Assembly: GCA_905142475.1 (NCBI GenBank)
Contig: LR990730.1
Coordinates: forward strand, 1,488,001-1,552,000
Source: Xanthomonas hydrangeae
GTDB lineage: Bacteria > Pseudomonadota > Gammaproteobacteria > Xanthomonadales > Xanthomonadaceae
Length of the DNA: 64,000 bases
Direction of reading: 5' to 3'
Below the pieces are notes generated by a model that saw only the letters and a list, made by a program, of their open reading frames with translations, was not told where the DNA came from and did no database searches. The first letter of the stretch is position 1. The number at the start of each line of letters is the position of its first letter. Of this stretch, positions 8,044 through 16,808 are shown in pieces. The position numbers and the translations under genes were made by a program.

Positions 8044-8859
8044 GTGGCAGCCGTCGCGCCGTTCGTGTTGCCGGCCAATTGGCCGGCACCGCCGCGCATC
8101 CACGCACTGACCACGCTGCGTTACGGCCTGGGCGAATCGCAGGCGCCGTTCGACACGCTCAATCTGGGCAATTGCAACGCTGCCGACGGCGACGTGCCGG
8201 AACGTGTGGAGCGCAACCGGGCGCTGCTGGTCGAGGCGCTGGCACTGCCAGGCACGCCGCACTGGTTGCGCCAGGTGCATGGGGTGGAGGTGGTGCGCTT
8301 CGCTGCGCCGCCGGTTGCGACCGGCGAGCCGATCAGTGCCGCGGACGATGTCGCGCCGGGTGCGCGGGAAGCGGTTGCCGATGCTTCGGTGACCGACGTG
8401 CCAGGTGTGGTGCTGGCGATCCTCACCGCCGATTGTTTGCCGGTCGTGCTCGCCGCTGGCGATGGCAGCGAAGTCGCCGCCGCACATGCGGGTTGGCGCG
8501 GGTTGGCCGACGGCATGCTGGAGCGCAGCGTGGCGGCCATGCGCACGCCGCCGCAGCACGTGATGGCGTGGTTGGGGCCGGCAGCGGGACCGCAGGTGTA
8601 CGAAATCGGGCAGGACGTGTTCGACGCCTTCGTCGCGCACGATGCGCAGGCGCAGAGCGCATTTGTCGCCACGCGTCCGGGGCACTGGCTGGTGGATCTG
8701 TATGTCTTGGCGCGTCAGCGCCTGCAGCAGGCCGGTGTGCCGGCTGGCGCCATCCATGGTGGCGGGTTGTGCACCATTTCCGAGCCGCAACGCTTCTTCT
8801 CGCATCGTCGCGATCGCCGCAGCGGGCGCATGGCGACACTGGCCTGGATCGCGCCCTGA
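8044..8859 (+). CDS. pgeF: Peptidoglycan editing factor PgeF (laccase-domain, YfiH family)
   Basis: A 271-residue multicopper-oxidase-like (DUF152/YfiH) protein. E. coli YfiH acts in the cytoplasm to remove misincorporated amino acids from UDP-MurNAc precursors, and older annotations call it polyphenol oxidase. Conserved metal and active-site segments are present: LRQVHGVEVV, ILTADCLPVVLAA, AAHAGWRGLADG and the C-terminal HGGGLCTISEPQRFFSHRRD. The start codon is GTG at 8044, immediately after the rluD TAA. The DUF4166 gene begins 2 bases after the stop, so rluD-pgeF-DUF4166-DCC probably form one transcript. Confidence 0.92.
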   Translation: MAAVAPFVLPANWPAPPRIHALTTLRYGLGESQAPFDTLNLGNCNAADGDVPERVERNRALLVEALALPGTPHWLRQVHGVEVVRFAAPPVATGEPISAADDVAPGAREAVADASVTDVPGVVLAILTADCLPVVLAAGDGSEVAAAHAGWRGLADGMLERSVAAMRTPPQHVMAWLGPAAGPQVYEIGQDVFDAFVAHDAQAQSAFVATRPGHWLVDLYVLARQRLQQAGVPAGAIHGGGLCTISEPQRFFSHRRDRRSGRMATLAWIAP

Positions 8860-8861
8860 GC

Positions 8862-9386
8862 ATGCCGTTGTTCGCGCAGGTGCTGGGGAAGGGCGCGTTC
8901 GCGCAGCTGCCTGCGCCGGTGCGTGCGTTGCATTCGGTGCAGCAGCGGCAGACCTTTGCCGGTCGGGCGCAGATCCAGCGCGGTCGCCATCTGTTGGTGC
9001 CGGTGCTGGCGTTGCTGAGCCGGTTGCCACGCAGCGGCGAAGTGGAGGTCGAAGTGGAGTTTCTTGCCGACGCGAATGGCGAGCGCTGGCATCGCTGTTT
9101 TGACGGCCTGCCGATGCACTCGCGCTTGTGGCGGCACGGCAACGGCTTGCGCGAACACCTGGGCGCGGTGCGCTTCGAATTCGCGCTGCACGCCGATACG
9201 CAGTCGCTGTACTGGCAGGCCACCCGGGTGTGGGCATTCGGCTGGATTCCCTTGCCTGCGCGCTGGTTCGAGCAGGTGCGTTGCCGCGAGCATGCCGACG
9301 CTGGTCGCTATGGATTTCTGGTCGACGTGCACCTGCCGCTGGTCGGCCCGTTCATTCGCTATGAGGGTTGGCTTGAACCGCGTTGA
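8862..9386 (+). CDS. DUF4166 domain-containing protein
   Basis: A 174-residue protein of the DUF4166 family, recognised from the pattern GRAQIQRGRHLLVPVLALLSRLP ... WHRCFDGLPMHSRLW ... LGAVRFEFAL and the end FVDVHLPLVGPFIRYEGWL (given in part). The family has no established biochemical activity; members are often next to, or fused with, saccharopine-dehydrogenase-like or DCC-family proteins. There is no signal peptide. The start is ATG 8862, 2 bases after pgeF, and the 3' end overlaps the likely start of the DCC-family gene by 26 bases. The adjacency supports a functional pair, but its role is unknown. Confidence 0.85.
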   Translation: MPLFAQVLGKGAFAQLPAPVRALHSVQQRQTFAGRAQIQRGRHLLVPVLALLSRLPRSGEVEVEVEFLADANGERWHRCFDGLPMHSRLWRHGNGLREHLGAVRFEFALHADTQSLYWQATRVWAFGWIPLPARWFEQVRCREHADAGRYGFLVDVHLPLVGPFIRYEGWLEPR

Positions 9387-9882
9387 TCCACCGCTCGTTG
9401 AGTCGTCTCACTCAGAGTCGTCTCACTCGGCGCTGTCTCATTCAGAGCCGTGTCGCGTGAAGCCGCCTGGCGGTAAGCCGCACGCGGCGCCTGCAATCAT
9501 CGTGTTCGATGGCGTGTGTCTGCTGTGCAATGGCTGGGTCAAATTTCTGCTGCGTCACGATCGGCGTGGGCGTTATCGCTTTGCCGCAATGCAGGGCCAG
9601 GCCGGGCGCGCGCTGTTGTTGCAGCACGGTCTGGATCCGGACGACCCGCTGTCGTTCCTGCTGGTGGATGCCAGCGGCGCCTGGACCGACAGCGATGCAA
9701 TCGTGCGTGTCCTGGCTGGCTTAGGCGGCATCTGGCGGCTGGCCACTGTGTTGCGTGTGGTGCCCAGCGGCGTGCGCGACATCGGCTATCGCCTGATCGC
9801 GCGCAATCGCTATCGCTGGTTCGGTCGCACCGAGCATTGCATGCTGCCAAGCCCCGAGCAACGTGCGCGGTTTCTGGATTAG
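9361..9882 (+). CDS. DCC-family thiol-disulfide oxidoreductase-like protein
   Basis: A 173-residue member of the DUF393/DCC family, named for its N-terminal motif: here VFDGVCLLCNGWVKFLLRHD, with the CxxC pair at the start of a thioredoxin-like fold. The C-terminal part (RDIGYRLIARNRYRWFGRTEHC) is also typical. The first 32 residues are unusual: three 15-base tandem repeats at 9400-9444 encode ESSHS-ESSHS-ALSHS, a low-complexity leader absent from ordinary family members. If translation starts instead at GTG 9457, the leader is not made and the protein is 141 residues, a normal length. The ATG at 9361 overlaps the DUF4166 gene. Confidence 0.8.
   Translation: MRVGLNRVDPPLVESSHSESSHSALSHSEPCRVKPPGGKPHAAPAIIVFDGVCLLCNGWVKFLLRHDRRGRYRFAAMQGQAGRALLLQHGLDPDDPLSFLLVDASGAWTDSDAIVRVLAGLGGIWRLATVLRVVPSGVRDIGYRLIARNRYRWFGRTEHCMLPSPEQRARFLD
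9400..9444 (+). repeat. Three 15-base tandem repeats at the 5' end of the DCC gene
   Basis: GAGTCGTCTCACTCA / GAGTCGTCTCACTCG / GCGCTGTCTCATTCA follow one another without gaps. The unit is a multiple of three, so copy-number change would alter leader length without shifting frame. Confidence 0.85.
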
Positions 9883-9907
9883 CGCTTATCCCAGCGAGCG
9901 AGCTCCG

Positions 9908-9976
9908 CGTAGGAGCGCACTTGTGCGCGATGGGCGTTACCGATAAGGCTTCATCGCGCGCAAGCACGCTCCTACG
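9908..9976. repeat. REP-like inverted repeat (family 2)
   Basis: CGTAGGAGCGCACTTGTGCG at 9908-9927 is mirrored by CGCGCAAGCACGCTCCTACG ending at 9976, giving a long imperfect hairpin 26 bases after the DCC stop and between it and the convergent chemoreceptor gene. GTAGGAGCG-type elements are common dispersed repeats in xanthomonads and pseudomonads; here only one copy is seen. Confidence 0.7.
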
Positions 9977-10094
9977 ATAGCGCCCCGATTTTCACGATGG
10001 CTGGTTATTCGGTCGCATGTGTTGGATCTGGAACTGCGGACCGGCACATTTGCTTGTCGCCAACGCTGATTCCGCGATTCGGTGCGTCGACGAC

Positions 10095-11963
10095 TTACGC
10101 CGCCGCGTTTCCAAAACTTGCACGCACTACGTTTGCGTTGCCGCTATGGGCAGGCTGCAGGCGGAAGATCGACACCGCATCGGCCAGCTCCACTGCCTGT
10201 TCTTCCAGGCTGCGTGCAGCGGCGGTGGCTTCTTCCACCAGCGCGGCGTTGCGTTGGGTGACTTCGTCCAGTTGCGCGACGGTGCGGTTGACCTGTTCGA
10301 TGCCGCTGGATTGCTCGGCGCTGGCGGCGGTGATCTCGCTCATGATGTCGGTGACGTGCTTCACCGAGCCGACGATCTCGCGCATGGTCGCGCCGGCGCG
10401 GTGCACCAGGCCCGATCCCAGTTCCACCTTGTCGGTGGAGTCGGCGATCAGCGTCTTGATCTCCTTGGCCGCATCGGCCGAGCGCCGCGCCAATGCGCGC
10501 ACTTCCGAGGCGACCACGGCGAAACCACGGCCTTGTTCGCCCGCGCGTGCGGCTTCCACTGCAGCGTTGAGCGCCAGGATATTGGTCTGGAAGGCGATGC
10601 CGTCGATGACGCCGATGATCTCGCCGATCTTGCGCGAGGCGGTGCTGATCTGGCTCATGGTGGACACCACATCGTCCATCACCTTGCCGCCGCTCTGCGC
10701 CACTTCGCCGGTGCCCACCACCAGACGATTGGCCTGCAGCGCGCTTTCCGCATTCTGCTTCACGGTGGAGGTGAGTTCTTCCATGGAGCTGGCGGTTTCT
10801 TCGAGGTTGGCGGCCTGCTGCTCGGTGCGTTCGGACAGGTCGGTGTTGCCGGCGGCGATTTCCACCGCGGCCTGGCGAATGGTGTCGGAGGCAACCTGGA
10901 TGCCGCCGATGATCTCGGTCAGCCGGGTCACGGTCTGGTTGGTGTCGTCGCGCAGGCGCGCAAAGATGCCGTGCGCATCGCCCTCCACACGCTGGGTGAG
11001 GTCGCCTTCGGCCATGGCGCCGATCACGCGTGCCAACGCGGCCAGGTGGGTTTCCACCGAGTCGTAGATGCGGTTGATGCCCTGGGCCAGCGACAGCAGG
11101 ACACCGTCCATGCCGTCCATCTGCATGCGCCGACTGAAATCGCCGACCGCGGCGGCATCGATGACCTGGATCAGCGCCTGCTCGGCGTTGACCTGCGCGG
11201 TGACGTCCATCCACTGCGCAATGGTGCCCAGCTTGGTGCCGTCGCTGGCGATAATCGGGCTGTAGACGAAGTCGATCTGGCGGCCGAAGAATGGCGCGCG
11301 CACCGCTTTGGAAGCGGTCAATGCGCGCATGCGGTCGATCGCCGCCTGGCTGTCCGGATAGATGTCGCCGATGCTGCCGCCGACGAAGCCTTCGGCATGG
11401 AAGCTGGGGCGGAAACTCTGCACATCCGGCTCGATCAGCTTGAGCATTGCGAGCAATTTGCGATTGGCGAACAGCACCTGGCCGTCGTCGTCGGCGATGC
11501 GGATCATGGTGTCCAGATCGTCCAGCGCCTTGATCACGAACTGGCCATGGCGCAGGCCTTGTTCCATCACGTCGATGCGGATGGCCAGCTTGTCCTGGGT
11601 CGCCTGCAGCGCATGCAGCAACGGCGCAAGCGCGCCGGAGGCATTGCGCAGCTCCACGCGCTGGAAGCGCTCATCGCCCATCGCCGCGATCACGCCGATC
11701 GCCTGCTGCAACTGTGCGCTGGTGCGACGGCGCGACCACCACCACAGCCCTGCACTGGCGATGCCCACCACCAGCAGTGCCGGCAACATCCGTCCCAGCC
11801 CGCTCCAAAAACCACCGGGCACCAGCGTGGCGGCGTAGAGCGTCAGCAGTACCAGCAGCCCGATGTGCGCGGCGGCGGGAAGCCAGGCCATTCCGGTGGC
11901 ACGCGCAAGGCTCCTGCCGGCAGATGGGCGGGGGACAGCGGTGGCATCGTGTGAAGGCAACAT
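10095..11963 (-). CDS. Methyl-accepting chemotaxis protein with PAS domain
   Basis: A 622-residue chemoreceptor. Two membrane segments lie near the N-terminus ([20 protein letters not shown] and [18 protein letters not shown]) with only a short loop between them, so there is no periplasmic ligand domain. A PAS-like domain follows ([20 protein letters not shown] ... [15 protein letters not shown]), then HAMP ([13 protein letters not shown]) and the signalling hairpin tip [20 protein letters not shown] / [17 protein letters not shown]. It should pass a cytoplasmic or redox signal to CheA/CheW. No CheR-binding pentapeptide is present at the C-terminus. ATG 11963 is chosen because a candidate sigma-28 promoter overlaps the other possible start (12053), which would add 30 residues. 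Confidence 0.92.
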   Translation of the reverse strand: MLPSHDATAVPRPSAGRSLARATGMAWLPAAAHIGLLVLLTLYAATLVPGGFWSGLGRMLPALLVVGIASAGLWWWSRRRTSAQLQQAIGVIAAMGDERFQRVELRNASGALAPLLHALQATQDKLAIRIDVMEQGLRHGQFVIKALDDLDTMIRIADDDGQVLFANRKLLAMLKLIEPDVQSFRPSFHAEGFVGGSIGDIYPDSQAAIDRMRALTASKAVRAPFFGRQIDFVYSPIIASDGTKLGTIAQWMDVTAQVNAEQALIQVIDAAAVGDFSRRMQMDGMDGVLLSLAQGINRIYDSVETHLAALARVIGAMAEGDLTQRVEGDAHGIFARLRDDTNQTVTRLTEIIGGIQVASDTIRQAAVEIAAGNTDLSERTEQQAANLEETASSMEELTSTVKQNAESALQANRLVVGTGEVAQSGGKVMDDVVSTMSQISTASRKIGEIIGVIDGIAFQTNILALNAAVEAARAGEQGRGFAVVASEVRALARRSADAAKEIKTLIADSTDKVELGSGLVHRAGATMREIVGSVKHVTDIMSEITAASAEQSSGIEQVNRTVAQLDEVTQRNAALVEEATAAARSLEEQAVELADAVSIFRLQPAHSGNANVVRASFGNAAA

Positions 11964-12028
11964 AGGCTGGGTCCGACTGGGTGATCTGGGATGGGTCTGC
12001 GTCCGGCAGGAAATACGCTGCAATGGGG

Positions 12029-12055
12029 GTATCGGCGGCTGAGCCCGAATCATGA
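12029..12055 (-). promoter_or_regulatory. Candidate sigma-28 (FliA) promoter of the chemoreceptor gene
   Basis: On the minus strand, TCATGATT (12055-12048), an 11-base spacer, then GCCGATAC (12036-12029). The flagellar consensus is TAAAGTTT-N11-GCCGATAA: the -10 matches 7 of 8, the spacing is exact, and the -35 matches 5 of 8. It lies about 66 bases upstream of the chosen ATG at 11963. Confidence 0.4.
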
Positions 12056-12327
12056 CGGCGTGAAATTGCCGTTCGTCGGAATGTGGGCGCTAAGCGAACG
12101 AAATCGCCGATGTGATTGATTTGGAAGCGGTTTCAGTGCGGTTTGGTAAGTGATGGACCGGTTGTGCTGCGTCGGTCGCTGAGTTTTGAAATGTAAATTT
12201 CGGGTGAAATATCACTGGCTGATTTAACGCTGGAATCGTCTGCGGCAGGCGTTTTAAAAGCGCGCGCATGCCTCCCATCAGCCGCGACACTCGCAACCGC
12301 TCTTACGATTCCCACGTCCAATCCCCA
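12056..12327. other. A/T-richer intergenic region between gcd and the chemoreceptor
   Basis: About 270 bases without a supported gene. The middle part (about 12110-12260) is clearly richer in A and T than the flanks and probably holds upstream regulatory sequence for the chemoreceptor. I recognise no specific site beyond the sigma-28-like promoter at its left edge. Confidence 0.5.
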
Positions 12328-12359
12328 CAAAAAAACCGACCGTCTCGCGACGGTCGGTT
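12328..12359 (-). terminator. Rho-independent terminator of the PQQ dehydrogenase gene
   Basis: On the minus strand, AACCGACCGTC - GCGA - GACGGTCGGTT followed by a run of T (complement of the A-run at 12328-12335). An 11-base-pair perfect stem plus T-run 36 bases after the stop codon is a strong intrinsic terminator. Confidence 0.92.
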
Positions 12360-12394
12360 CAATCTGTTGCACTCACTAACGCAGTGTCGGCCGA

Positions 12395-14872
12395 TTACTT
12401 GGCCGGCGTGGCCTGCGCATCGTCCTGCAATGCCCAGGCGATGACGCTGTCGCCGGACTTGGTTTCCATGCGGTCGTGTCCGCCCACGGCGGCCACGATG
12501 TACTGCTTGCCGTCGATGGTGTAGCTCAGCGGGGCGGCCTGCGGGCCGGCCGGCACACGGGTCTCCCAGACCTGCTTGCCAGTGCGGGTGTCGAAGCCGC
12601 GCATGAAGTCGTCCAGGGTCGCGCCGATGAAGGTCACGCCGCCGGCGGTGGCAAGCGAGCCGCTGTTGTTGGGCGTGCCGATCTCGAACTTGGTCTTGGA
12701 CGGGATGCCCATCGGGCCCTGGTCGTAACCGGTGCCCAGCGGACGGCGCCAGATCACCTGCTGGGTGCGCAGGTCCACACCGGAGATGTAGCCCCACGGC
12801 GGTGCCACGCACGGCGTGTTGAGCGGCGACATCCACGGCTCCTTGCGGGCGCCGTAGGCCAGGCCCTTCTGCGCCATGTAGCCGGGCGTCTTGCTCTTGC
12901 CGTCGAACACCGACACCACGCCCAGCTCGTCCATTTTCTCGCGGGTATAGACCTGCAAGGTGTACGGCAGGCGATTGCTGTTCATCACCATGATGCCGCG
13001 CTGCAGATCGACCGAGACGCCGCCCCAGTTGATGCCGCCGTGGTTGCCGGTGAACGCCAGCGAGCCCTGCAGGGTCGGCGGGGTGAACATGCCTTCGTAG
13101 CGCAGCTGCTTGAACTGGATGCGGCAGGCCAGCTGGTCGAACGGGGTCATGCCCCAGGCATCGGATTCGACGATGGTTTCGTACTCGCGGCTCGGCGCGC
13201 CCACGGTATTGGGCATGCCCGGCGAGATCGGCTGCGTGGCAGCGGTAAAGTCGCCGTGATCGGTACCTTGCGGCACGGCGATCTGCTTGACCGGCATGAT
13301 CGGCTCGCCGGTGGCGCGGTCCAGCACGAACACCTGGCCGGACTTGGTGGCCTGGATCACCGCAGGACGGGTACCGCCGCCAGCGACCGGCCAATCGACC
13401 AGGTTCGGCTGCGGGCCGATGTCGTAATCCCACAGGTCGTGGTTGACGGTGCGGAAGTGCCAACGCTCCTTGCCGGTGGCCGCGTCCACGGCGACCAGGG
13501 AGGCGGTGTATTCCTCATCCTGCGGCGTGCGGCCCTTGCCGAAGAAATCGCCCGAGGCGTTGCCGGTCGGCAGATAGACCAGCCCCAGCTCGTCGTCTGC
13601 GGACATCAGCGACCACACATTCGGGGTCGAACGGGTGTAGGTCTGCCCGGCTGGCGGCTCGGCGGTGATCGCCGGATTGCCCAGGTCCCAGGCCCAGCGC
13701 AGCTGGCCGGTGAGCGCATCGAAACCGCGCACCACGCCGGACGGCGCATCGCCTTCCTGGCCGTCGCGCACCTGGCCGGTGGGCTGGATCACCACACCGC
13801 GCATCACCACCGGCGGCGAGGTCGGGCCGACGAAGCCCGGCTTGGTGTTGCCGGTGCCGGCATTGAGATCGACATAACCGTTGTTGCCGAAGCTTGCGCA
13901 CAGCTTGCCGGTCTGCGCGTCCAGCGCGCCGAGGCGGCCATCGACCATCGGCCAGAAGATCCGGGTCGGGCACTCGGCGGTGCCTTCCGGCGCCTGGTAG
14001 TACGACACGCCCCGGCAGGTGGTGGCGGCAACGCCGGCCATCGCCTTCGGGTTGGTCTGCGGGTCGAAGCGCCAGCGCTCCTTGCCGTTGGCCGCTTCCA
14101 CCGCGATCACCTTCTGGGTCGGGGTGCAGATGTAGAGCAGCTCGCCGACCTTGAGTGGAGTGTTCTGGAAGGCGTAGCCCAGCTTGGAGCCGGCCGGCTT
14201 CAGATCACCGGTATGGAATTCCCAGGCCACCTTGAGCTGCTTGGCGTTCTCCGGGGTGATCTGCGCGCCCGGAGTGTAGTGGTTGGACAGGTTGGAGCCG
14301 GCGTACGACGTCCAGTTGCTGGCATCGTGGTTGGCCGCGACGTTGCCGTCCGGGCTGGGCACGTTGGCGCGGCTGAACGGCGTTGCGTTCTCGGCCGGCA
14401 GCTTGGAGGCATCGGCCAGTTCGACATTGCGCGGCAGCAGCAACGGCCACAGGATCAGCGCTGCGCCCACGATCGGCAGCACGCCGGTCACCAGTACATA
14501 GCCCAGACCCGACAACGGCTGCATGCGCCTGCGCGCCACGCCCCAGAACGGCAGCAGCACCAGGCCAAGTATCGACATCATGGCCAGACGCGGGACCAGG
14601 CCCCAGCCATCCAGGCCCACTTCCCACAGCGCCCACGCGATGGTGGCCGCCAGCGTGGCGCCAAACAGCCACAGGCCGGCACGCTTGCCCAGCGCCAGCA
14701 AGACGCCAGCCAGGAACAGGCCGATGCCCGCCAACAGGTAGTACCAGGAACCGCCAACGGCAACCAGGCGGCCGCCTTCGTAGGCGAGCACCGCACCGAG
14801 TACGGCGATCACCACCGCATAGGCCACCAGCAACCAGGTGCCTAGCCCACGTTTTGAGGATTGATCAGTCAT
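12395..14872 (-). CDS. gcd: Membrane-bound PQQ-dependent dehydrogenase, glucose/quinate/shikimate family
   Basis: An 825-residue quinoprotein. Five hydrophobic segments in the first 150 residues (for example LLVAYAVVIAVLGAVLAYEG and LAGIGLFLAGVLLALG) anchor it in the inner membrane. The rest is an eight-bladed PQQ propeller facing the periplasm, with tryptophan-docking repeats and the blocks WTSYAGSNLSNHYTPGAQIT and LWDYDIGPQPNLVDW around the expected catalytic Asp. It oxidises glucose to gluconolactone, or quinate/shikimate, passing electrons to ubiquinone. The two activities cannot be separated by eye, so gcd is provisional. The length compares with about 796 residues for E. coli Gcd. PQQ synthesis genes are not in this window. 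Confidence 0.88.
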   Translation of the reverse strand: MTDQSSKRGLGTWLLVAYAVVIAVLGAVLAYEGGRLVAVGGSWYYLLAGIGLFLAGVLLALGKRAGLWLFGATLAATIAWALWEVGLDGWGLVPRLAMMSILGLVLLPFWGVARRRMQPLSGLGYVLVTGVLPIVGAALILWPLLLPRNVELADASKLPAENATPFSRANVPSPDGNVAANHDASNWTSYAGSNLSNHYTPGAQITPENAKQLKVAWEFHTGDLKPAGSKLGYAFQNTPLKVGELLYICTPTQKVIAVEAANGKERWRFDPQTNPKAMAGVAATTCRGVSYYQAPEGTAECPTRIFWPMVDGRLGALDAQTGKLCASFGNNGYVDLNAGTGNTKPGFVGPTSPPVVMRGVVIQPTGQVRDGQEGDAPSGVVRGFDALTGQLRWAWDLGNPAITAEPPAGQTYTRSTPNVWSLMSADDELGLVYLPTGNASGDFFGKGRTPQDEEYTASLVAVDAATGKERWHFRTVNHDLWDYDIGPQPNLVDWPVAGGGTRPAVIQATKSGQVFVLDRATGEPIMPVKQIAVPQGTDHGDFTAATQPISPGMPNTVGAPSREYETIVESDAWGMTPFDQLACRIQFKQLRYEGMFTPPTLQGSLAFTGNHGGINWGGVSVDLQRGIMVMNSNRLPYTLQVYTREKMDELGVVSVFDGKSKTPGYMAQKGLAYGARKEPWMSPLNTPCVAPPWGYISGVDLRTQQVIWRRPLGTGYDQGPMGIPSKTKFEIGTPNNSGSLATAGGVTFIGATLDDFMRGFDTRTGKQVWETRVPAGPQAAPLSYTIDGKQYIVAAVGGHDRMETKSGDSVIAWALQDDAQATPAK

Positions 14873-15087
14873 TTTGAGATGTCAGGAAGGACCCAGGCAC
14901 CGGCAGACGGTGGCGAGTCGTGGAGGGAGAAAGATCACAGGCTGGCAAAGGGCGGCCCCGATCTAAAGAACAACGCCCTAAACAAGAACGTCAGGATATG
15001 AACGCGCAGCCCCTCCCAGGGTCCTCAGCGCTACTCATGTGAATATTTTAGACCGCAACCACGCTCGTGTCCGTGACGGAATGAGAA

Positions 15088-15120
15088 CCAACGTTCCAGG
15101 CTGTACATCTGGAACATTGG
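15088..15120. promoter_or_regulatory. Operator-like inverted repeat upstream of gcd
   Basis: CCAACGTTCCAG, 9 bases, then CTGGAACATTGG: two 12-base arms complementary except for one central pair. It lies about 215 bases upstream of the gcd ATG in otherwise unstructured DNA. The size and symmetry suit a dimeric repressor or activator. The cognate protein is unknown. Confidence 0.45.
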
Positions 15121-15329
15121 AATTGCTCAAATCCGATGCGGCTGGAGATTGCTTTGGGTGGCAGGCGGTGTCGGGTGCATTCGCGTGTGGTGGCAAATGC
15201 AGGATCCTGCAGTAGTTCTATTGAGTTATTGACTCAGGCGGCGAGGCGGGGATTTGGCATTCGGGAGGGGAGATTTCTGGAAGCTGGGGTTTGCGTTTCG
15301 GACATTTCGACTTGTACGTGCACGCGTGT

Positions 15330-15370
15330 CCTCATCCGCCCTTCGGGCACCTTCTCCCGAGGGGAGAAGG
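15330..15370. repeat. Family 1 palindromic repeat, short copy
   Basis: CCTCATCCGCCCTTCGGGCA followed by CCTTCTCCCGAGGGGAGAAGG. This is the half-element also seen at 19440 and 41625-41665, here without the CCCCAACCCCTCTCCC half. It lies 70 bases from the otsA stop and may also act in transcription termination. Confidence 0.75.
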
Positions 15371-15440
15371 GGGGGCGCTGCCGGTGTGCAGCGCTTCTGT
15401 TTGCCAACAGCATGGTGCTGACAGCTTGCGGAAACCGGAG

Positions 15441-16808
15441 TCAGATATCTGCAAGTGCCTGCAGGTAGCGCTGGCGCCAGTGGTTGATGTTGTTCTTGCG
15501 CAGGTGATCCATCATCGCCCGCCAGCGCTCGATGCGCGTTGCCAACGGCATGCTTGCCGCGGTGGCGATCGCATCGGCCACGCCGTCGAGGTCATGTGGA
15601 TTGACCAGCAGCGCTTCTTTCATTTCATCGGCGGCACCGGCCAGCAACGACAGCACCAGCACGCCGGGATCCTGCGGATCCTGCGCTGCGACAAATTCCT
15701 TGGCGACCAGATTCATGCCATCGCGCAGCGGCGTGACCAACCCGACCGAGGCGGCGCGATAGAAACCGGTCAACGTGGCATGGCTGAAGTTCTGATTAAC
15801 GTAGCGCAGCGGCGTCCAATCCGGCTCTGCATGTCCACCGTTAATGTGGCCGGCGATCTGCTCCAGCTGCCCGCGCAGCTGGCGATACTCGTTGACGTCG
15901 CCGCGCGACACCGGCGCGATCTGCAGATAGGTCAGGCTGCCGGATTGCTCCGGATAGCGCTCCAGATAGCGCTCGAATCCCTGGAAGCGTTCCGGCAGGC
16001 CTTTGGAATAATCCAGACGATCGACACCGATCGCCAGCTGACGGCCGCGCAGGCTTTCGCGCAGGTCGCGCACCGCCTGCTTGCCGACCGAGGCCTTCGC
16101 CTGGTTGGCGATCAATTCGGTATCGATGCCGATCGGGAAGGAGGCAGCGCTGAAACGACGCCCGCCCGGACCTTCGACAATGTCGCCTTCGAGAATGCGC
16201 CCACCGCCGAACAGACGCACGTAGGCCTTGAAGCGCTCCGCATCGCGCTGGGTCTGAAAGCCCACCAGATCGTACGCATAGAAGGTGCTGAACAAACGCG
16301 CGTGATCGGGCATGGCCTGCATCAGGTCAGCCGAGGGCATCGGCACGTGCAGGAAGAAGCCCATCTTGCAGCCCACACCCAGCTCGCGCAGCATCGCGCC
16401 CAGCGGAATCATGTGGTAGTCGTGGATCCACAGCGTGTCGCTGTCTTTCAGCAACGGCGCCAGTTTTTCGGCGAACAGCCGATTGACGCGCATATAGCCT
16501 TCGCGCGTGGCGCGGTCGTAATCGACCAGGTCCAGACGGAAGTGCAGCAGCGGCCACAGAGTGCGATTGGCGAAGCCGTTGTAGTACGAATCGATGTCGC
16601 GTTTGTTGAGGTCCATGGTGACGAACTTGATGTCGCCATCGGTCTGCTCATGCATGCCGCCGCTATCGCCGCGCACGGTCTTGCCGCTCCAGCCGAACCA
16701 CACCCCACCGCGCTCCTTGAGCGCGGCCAACAAGCCAACCGCCAGGCCGCCCGCACGGTTTTCGCCGGGCACTGCAACGCGGTTGGATACCACCACCAAA
16801 CGACTCAT
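15441..16808 (-). CDS. otsA: Trehalose-6-phosphate synthase
   Basis: A 455-residue GT20 glycosyltransferase that makes trehalose 6-phosphate from UDP-glucose and glucose 6-phosphate in the cytoplasm. Family blocks are all present: SNRVAVPGENRAGGLAVGL at the N-terminus, LWIHDYHMIPLGAMLRELG, the donor-binding IGVDRLDYSKGLPERFQGFE, and TPLRDGMNLVAKEFVAAQ. The ATG overlaps the stop of the GH15 gene by 4 bases (ATGA), with GGAGG just upstream. Together with otsB it completes trehalose synthesis; it is the last gene of a three-gene leftward operon, an osmotic and desiccation stress function. Confidence 0.96.
   Translation of the reverse strand: MSRLVVVSNRVAVPGENRAGGLAVGLLAALKERGGVWFGWSGKTVRGDSGGMHEQTDGDIKFVTMDLNKRDIDSYYNGFANRTLWPLLHFRLDLVDYDRATREGYMRVNRLFAEKLAPLLKDSDTLWIHDYHMIPLGAMLRELGVGCKMGFFLHVPMPSADLMQAMPDHARLFSTFYAYDLVGFQTQRDAERFKAYVRLFGGGRILEGDIVEGPGGRRFSAASFPIGIDTELIANQAKASVGKQAVRDLRESLRGRQLAIGVDRLDYSKGLPERFQGFERYLERYPEQSGSLTYLQIAPVSRGDVNEYRQLRGQLEQIAGHINGGHAEPDWTPLRYVNQNFSHATLTGFYRAASVGLVTPLRDGMNLVAKEFVAAQDPQDPGVLVLSLLAGAADEMKEALLVNPHDLDGVADAIATAASMPLATRIERWRAMMDHLRKNNINHWRQRYLQALADI

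Larger units (their letters stand above)
14873..15440. other. Intergenic region upstream of gcd
   Basis: These 568 bases lie between the gcd start and the otsA stop. They contain an inverted repeat at 15088-15120 that could be an operator, and a family 1 repeat at 15330-15370. No gene is supported; short open frames on both strands lack any recognisable product. Confidence 0.6.

Noticed and set aside
10017..11954. A 645-codon open frame antisense to the chemoreceptor
   Set aside because: Composition typical of a shadow frame; the chemoreceptor signalling tip on the other strand is decisive.
12476..14845. A 789-codon open frame antisense to the PQQ dehydrogenase
   Set aside because: Shadow frame of gcd with low-complexity His/Arg/Gly composition and no ribosome site.
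14873..15440. Short frames upstream of gcd as possible leader peptides or small genes
   Set aside because: No codon bias, no ribosome site and overlap with a repeat.
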